A DNA stretch of 6,171 nucleotides, taken from positions 1 to 6,171 of the forward strand of contig JAZLHS010000136.1 of the NCBI GenBank assembly GCA_045616885.1, read 5' to 3'. The notes below the pieces were generated by a model. The model was not told where the DNA came from, did not search any database, and was given only the letters and a program-made list of their open reading frames with translations. Of this stretch, positions 5,299 to 6,171 are shown in pieces; within the stretch, counting starts at the first letter, position 1, and every line of letters begins with the position of its first letter. Source of the stretch: RGIG250 sp045616885 (GTDB taxonomy: Bacteria; Bacillota; Negativicutes; Selenomonadales; Selenomonadaceae). A program made the translations under genes and the position numbers.

Positions 5299-5964
5299 AT
5301 GGTCACCCGCGATAATGATTGGTTGACAATTGCGCTGCCCAAGGGCAAGCTCTTCGGCCTCTCCCGCAGTCTCTTTGAGGCTGTCGGCATCGAGGCGGAG
5401 GGACTGGAGGAGGACTCCCGCAAGCTGGTCATCACCAACGAAGAAAAGAAAGTAAAATTCATCATCGCCAAGACGGCCGATGTACCAACCTATGTAGAAT
5501 ACGGCGCGGCAGACATCGGCGTAATCGGCAAGGACGTGCTGGAGGAGTCCGGTCAGGATGTTTACGAGCTGCTTGATTTGGGCTTTGGCCGCTGTCATCT
5601 CATGATGGCCGTGCCGGCGGCTGAGCGGCGGGAAAATCTCCATGATTATTCTCATACTCGCGTTGCCACCAAGTTCCCGCATCTGGCGGAGAAGTTCTTC
5701 GCCGGACACGGAATGCAGATGGAATACATCAAGATGAACGGCTCTATCGAGCTGGGGCCTATCGTCGGTCTCTCCGAGAGTATCGTCGACATTGTAGAGA
5801 CCGGTACGACTCTCCGGGAGAACAATCTGGTGGAGATAGCTCATATTATGGATGCCTCGGCCAGACTTATTGCCAACCGGGTCAGCTTCCGACTGAAGTT
5901 CGACCGTATTCATGGATTGGCCGAAGCAATGAAGGCTGAGCTGGCAAAGCGAGCAAAGAAATAA
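5299..5964 (+). CDS. hisG: HisG, ATP phosphoribosyltransferase catalytic subunit (short form)
   Basis: A 221-residue HisG of the short type, which lacks the C-terminal regulatory domain of the roughly 300-residue long form and needs HisZ for activity. It condenses ATP with PRPP to give N1-(5-phosphoribosyl)-ATP, the first committed step of histidine synthesis. Visible motifs are LPKGKL (13-18), YGAADIGVIGKDVL (68-81) and the PRPP-binding loop DIVETGTTLREN (164-175). The ATG at 5299 follows GGAAAGGA with eight-base spacing, and the N-terminus DWLTIALPKGKLF is in the expected register. Its partner hisZ is 1.8 kb upstream in a different transcription unit, which is less usual than a joint operon. 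Downstream, within the window, there is no further his gene, only the repeat array; I see no standard terminator between the stop and the array. Confidence 0.96.
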   Translation: MVTRDNDWLTIALPKGKLFGLSRSLFEAVGIEAEGLEEDSRKLVITNEEKKVKFIIAKTADVPTYVEYGAADIGVIGKDVLEESGQDVYELLDLGFGRCHLMMAVPAAERRENLHDYSHTRVATKFPHLAEKFFAGHGMQMEYIKMNGSIELGPIVGLSESIVDIVETGTTLRENNLVEIAHIMDASARLIANRVSFRLKFDRIHGLAEAMKAELAKRAKK

Positions 5965-5992
5965 ACTGTAGGGAAAACAACGACCGTAAAGC

Positions 5993-6171
5993 CTCCCCTT
6001 CATGGGAGGTGACCGTGCGTAGCGAGGTCGGAGGGCAACAGCTAATCCATTTCGTAGTCTCCCCTTGAAAAGGGGAAGTGGCCGCGCGTAGCGAGGTCGG
6101 AGGGCAACCGCTAATCCATTTCGTAGTCTCCCCTTGAAAAGGGGAGGTGGCCGAGCGTAGCGAGGTCGGAG
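5993..6171 (+). repeat. Tandem hairpin-containing intergenic repeat array, at least 2.6 units, cut by window edge
   Basis: Three consecutive units begin with CTCCCCTT at 5993, 6059 and 6128, with lengths of 66 bp, 69 bp and a truncated 44 bp. Each starts with a hairpin: CCTCCC/GGGAGG in unit 1, CCCCTT/AAGGGG in unit 2, and CTCCCCTT/AAGGGGAG in unit 3. A second weaker stem follows, GACC or GGCC pairing with GGTC around GCGTAGCG. A tail, GGAGGGCAAC(A/C)GCTAATCC then ATTTCGTAGT, joins units. Units 1 and 2 differ at one position over the last 50 bp or so, while their first hairpins differ in sequence but keep pairing. This looks like a dispersed palindromic repeat family amplified in tandem. There are no cas genes and no unique spacers, so it is not CRISPR. 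No coding role is apparent. Confidence 0.88.

Noticed and set aside
5103..5471. N-terminal extension of the dehydrogenase to an upstream ATG at 5471
   Set aside because: The extension would translate promoter regions and antisense hisG. The internal ATG at 5102 has a strong ribosome binding site and matches family length.
5248..6003. A 251-codon minus-strand open frame over hisG
   Set aside because: Antisense shadow of hisG, which has clear catalytic motifs. The antisense protein resembles nothing and would overlap the divergent promoters and the repeat array.
5993..6171. CRISPR array
   Set aside because: The repeating unit is continuous and nearly identical throughout, with no variable spacers and no cas genes nearby.

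Overview
The window looks like a chromosomal segment of a member of the Bacillota (Firmicutes). LexA resembles the Bacillus type in its DNA-binding half, there is a TmcAL-type tRNA acetate ligase, a YerC/TrpR-like regulator, and the short form of HisG together with its partner HisZ. The moderately high GC content and the LexA and HD-protein sequences would suit the Negativicutes, but that placement is an impression, not a demonstrated result. There are no phage, transposon, CRISPR, rRNA or tRNA features, and no obviously new defence or mobile system.

Layout. Positions 1-1276 are read leftward: the N-terminal 160 residues of TmcAL (running off the left edge) and upstream of it lexA, separated by a strong hairpin terminator. 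lexA is divergent from a small rightward gene (1496-1852) of unknown function that carries a MazG-like acidic motif and has its own promoter and terminator. A strong sigma-70-type promoter at 1945-1973 then drives a tight three-gene rightward operon: yerC, hisZ and an HD-domain phosphohydrolase. A leftward D-2-hydroxyacid dehydrogenase (4146-5102) converges on this operon with only a 20-bp gap and is divergent from hisG (5299-5964). The right end (5993-6171) is a tandem array of hairpin-forming intergenic repeats, cut by the window edge.

How the genes work together. HisZ and short-form HisG form the hetero-oligomeric ATP phosphoribosyltransferase that starts histidine synthesis. Here they are transcribed from separate promoters, with the dehydrogenase placed between them on the opposite strand. 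YerC-type proteins have been proposed as histidine-responsive repressors in Gram-positive bacteria, so yerC may regulate this set. The dehydrogenase and hisG share a 196-bp divergent promoter region containing a 10-bp direct repeat that could be an operator. The clearest oddity is a textbook intrinsic terminator pointing leftward inside the HD-domain gene, apparently the transcription stop for the convergent dehydrogenase.

No gene-free stretch exceeds about 220 bp. All gaps (481-652, 1277-1495, 1853-2041, 5103-5298, 5965-6171) are described by the promoter, terminator and repeat entries.
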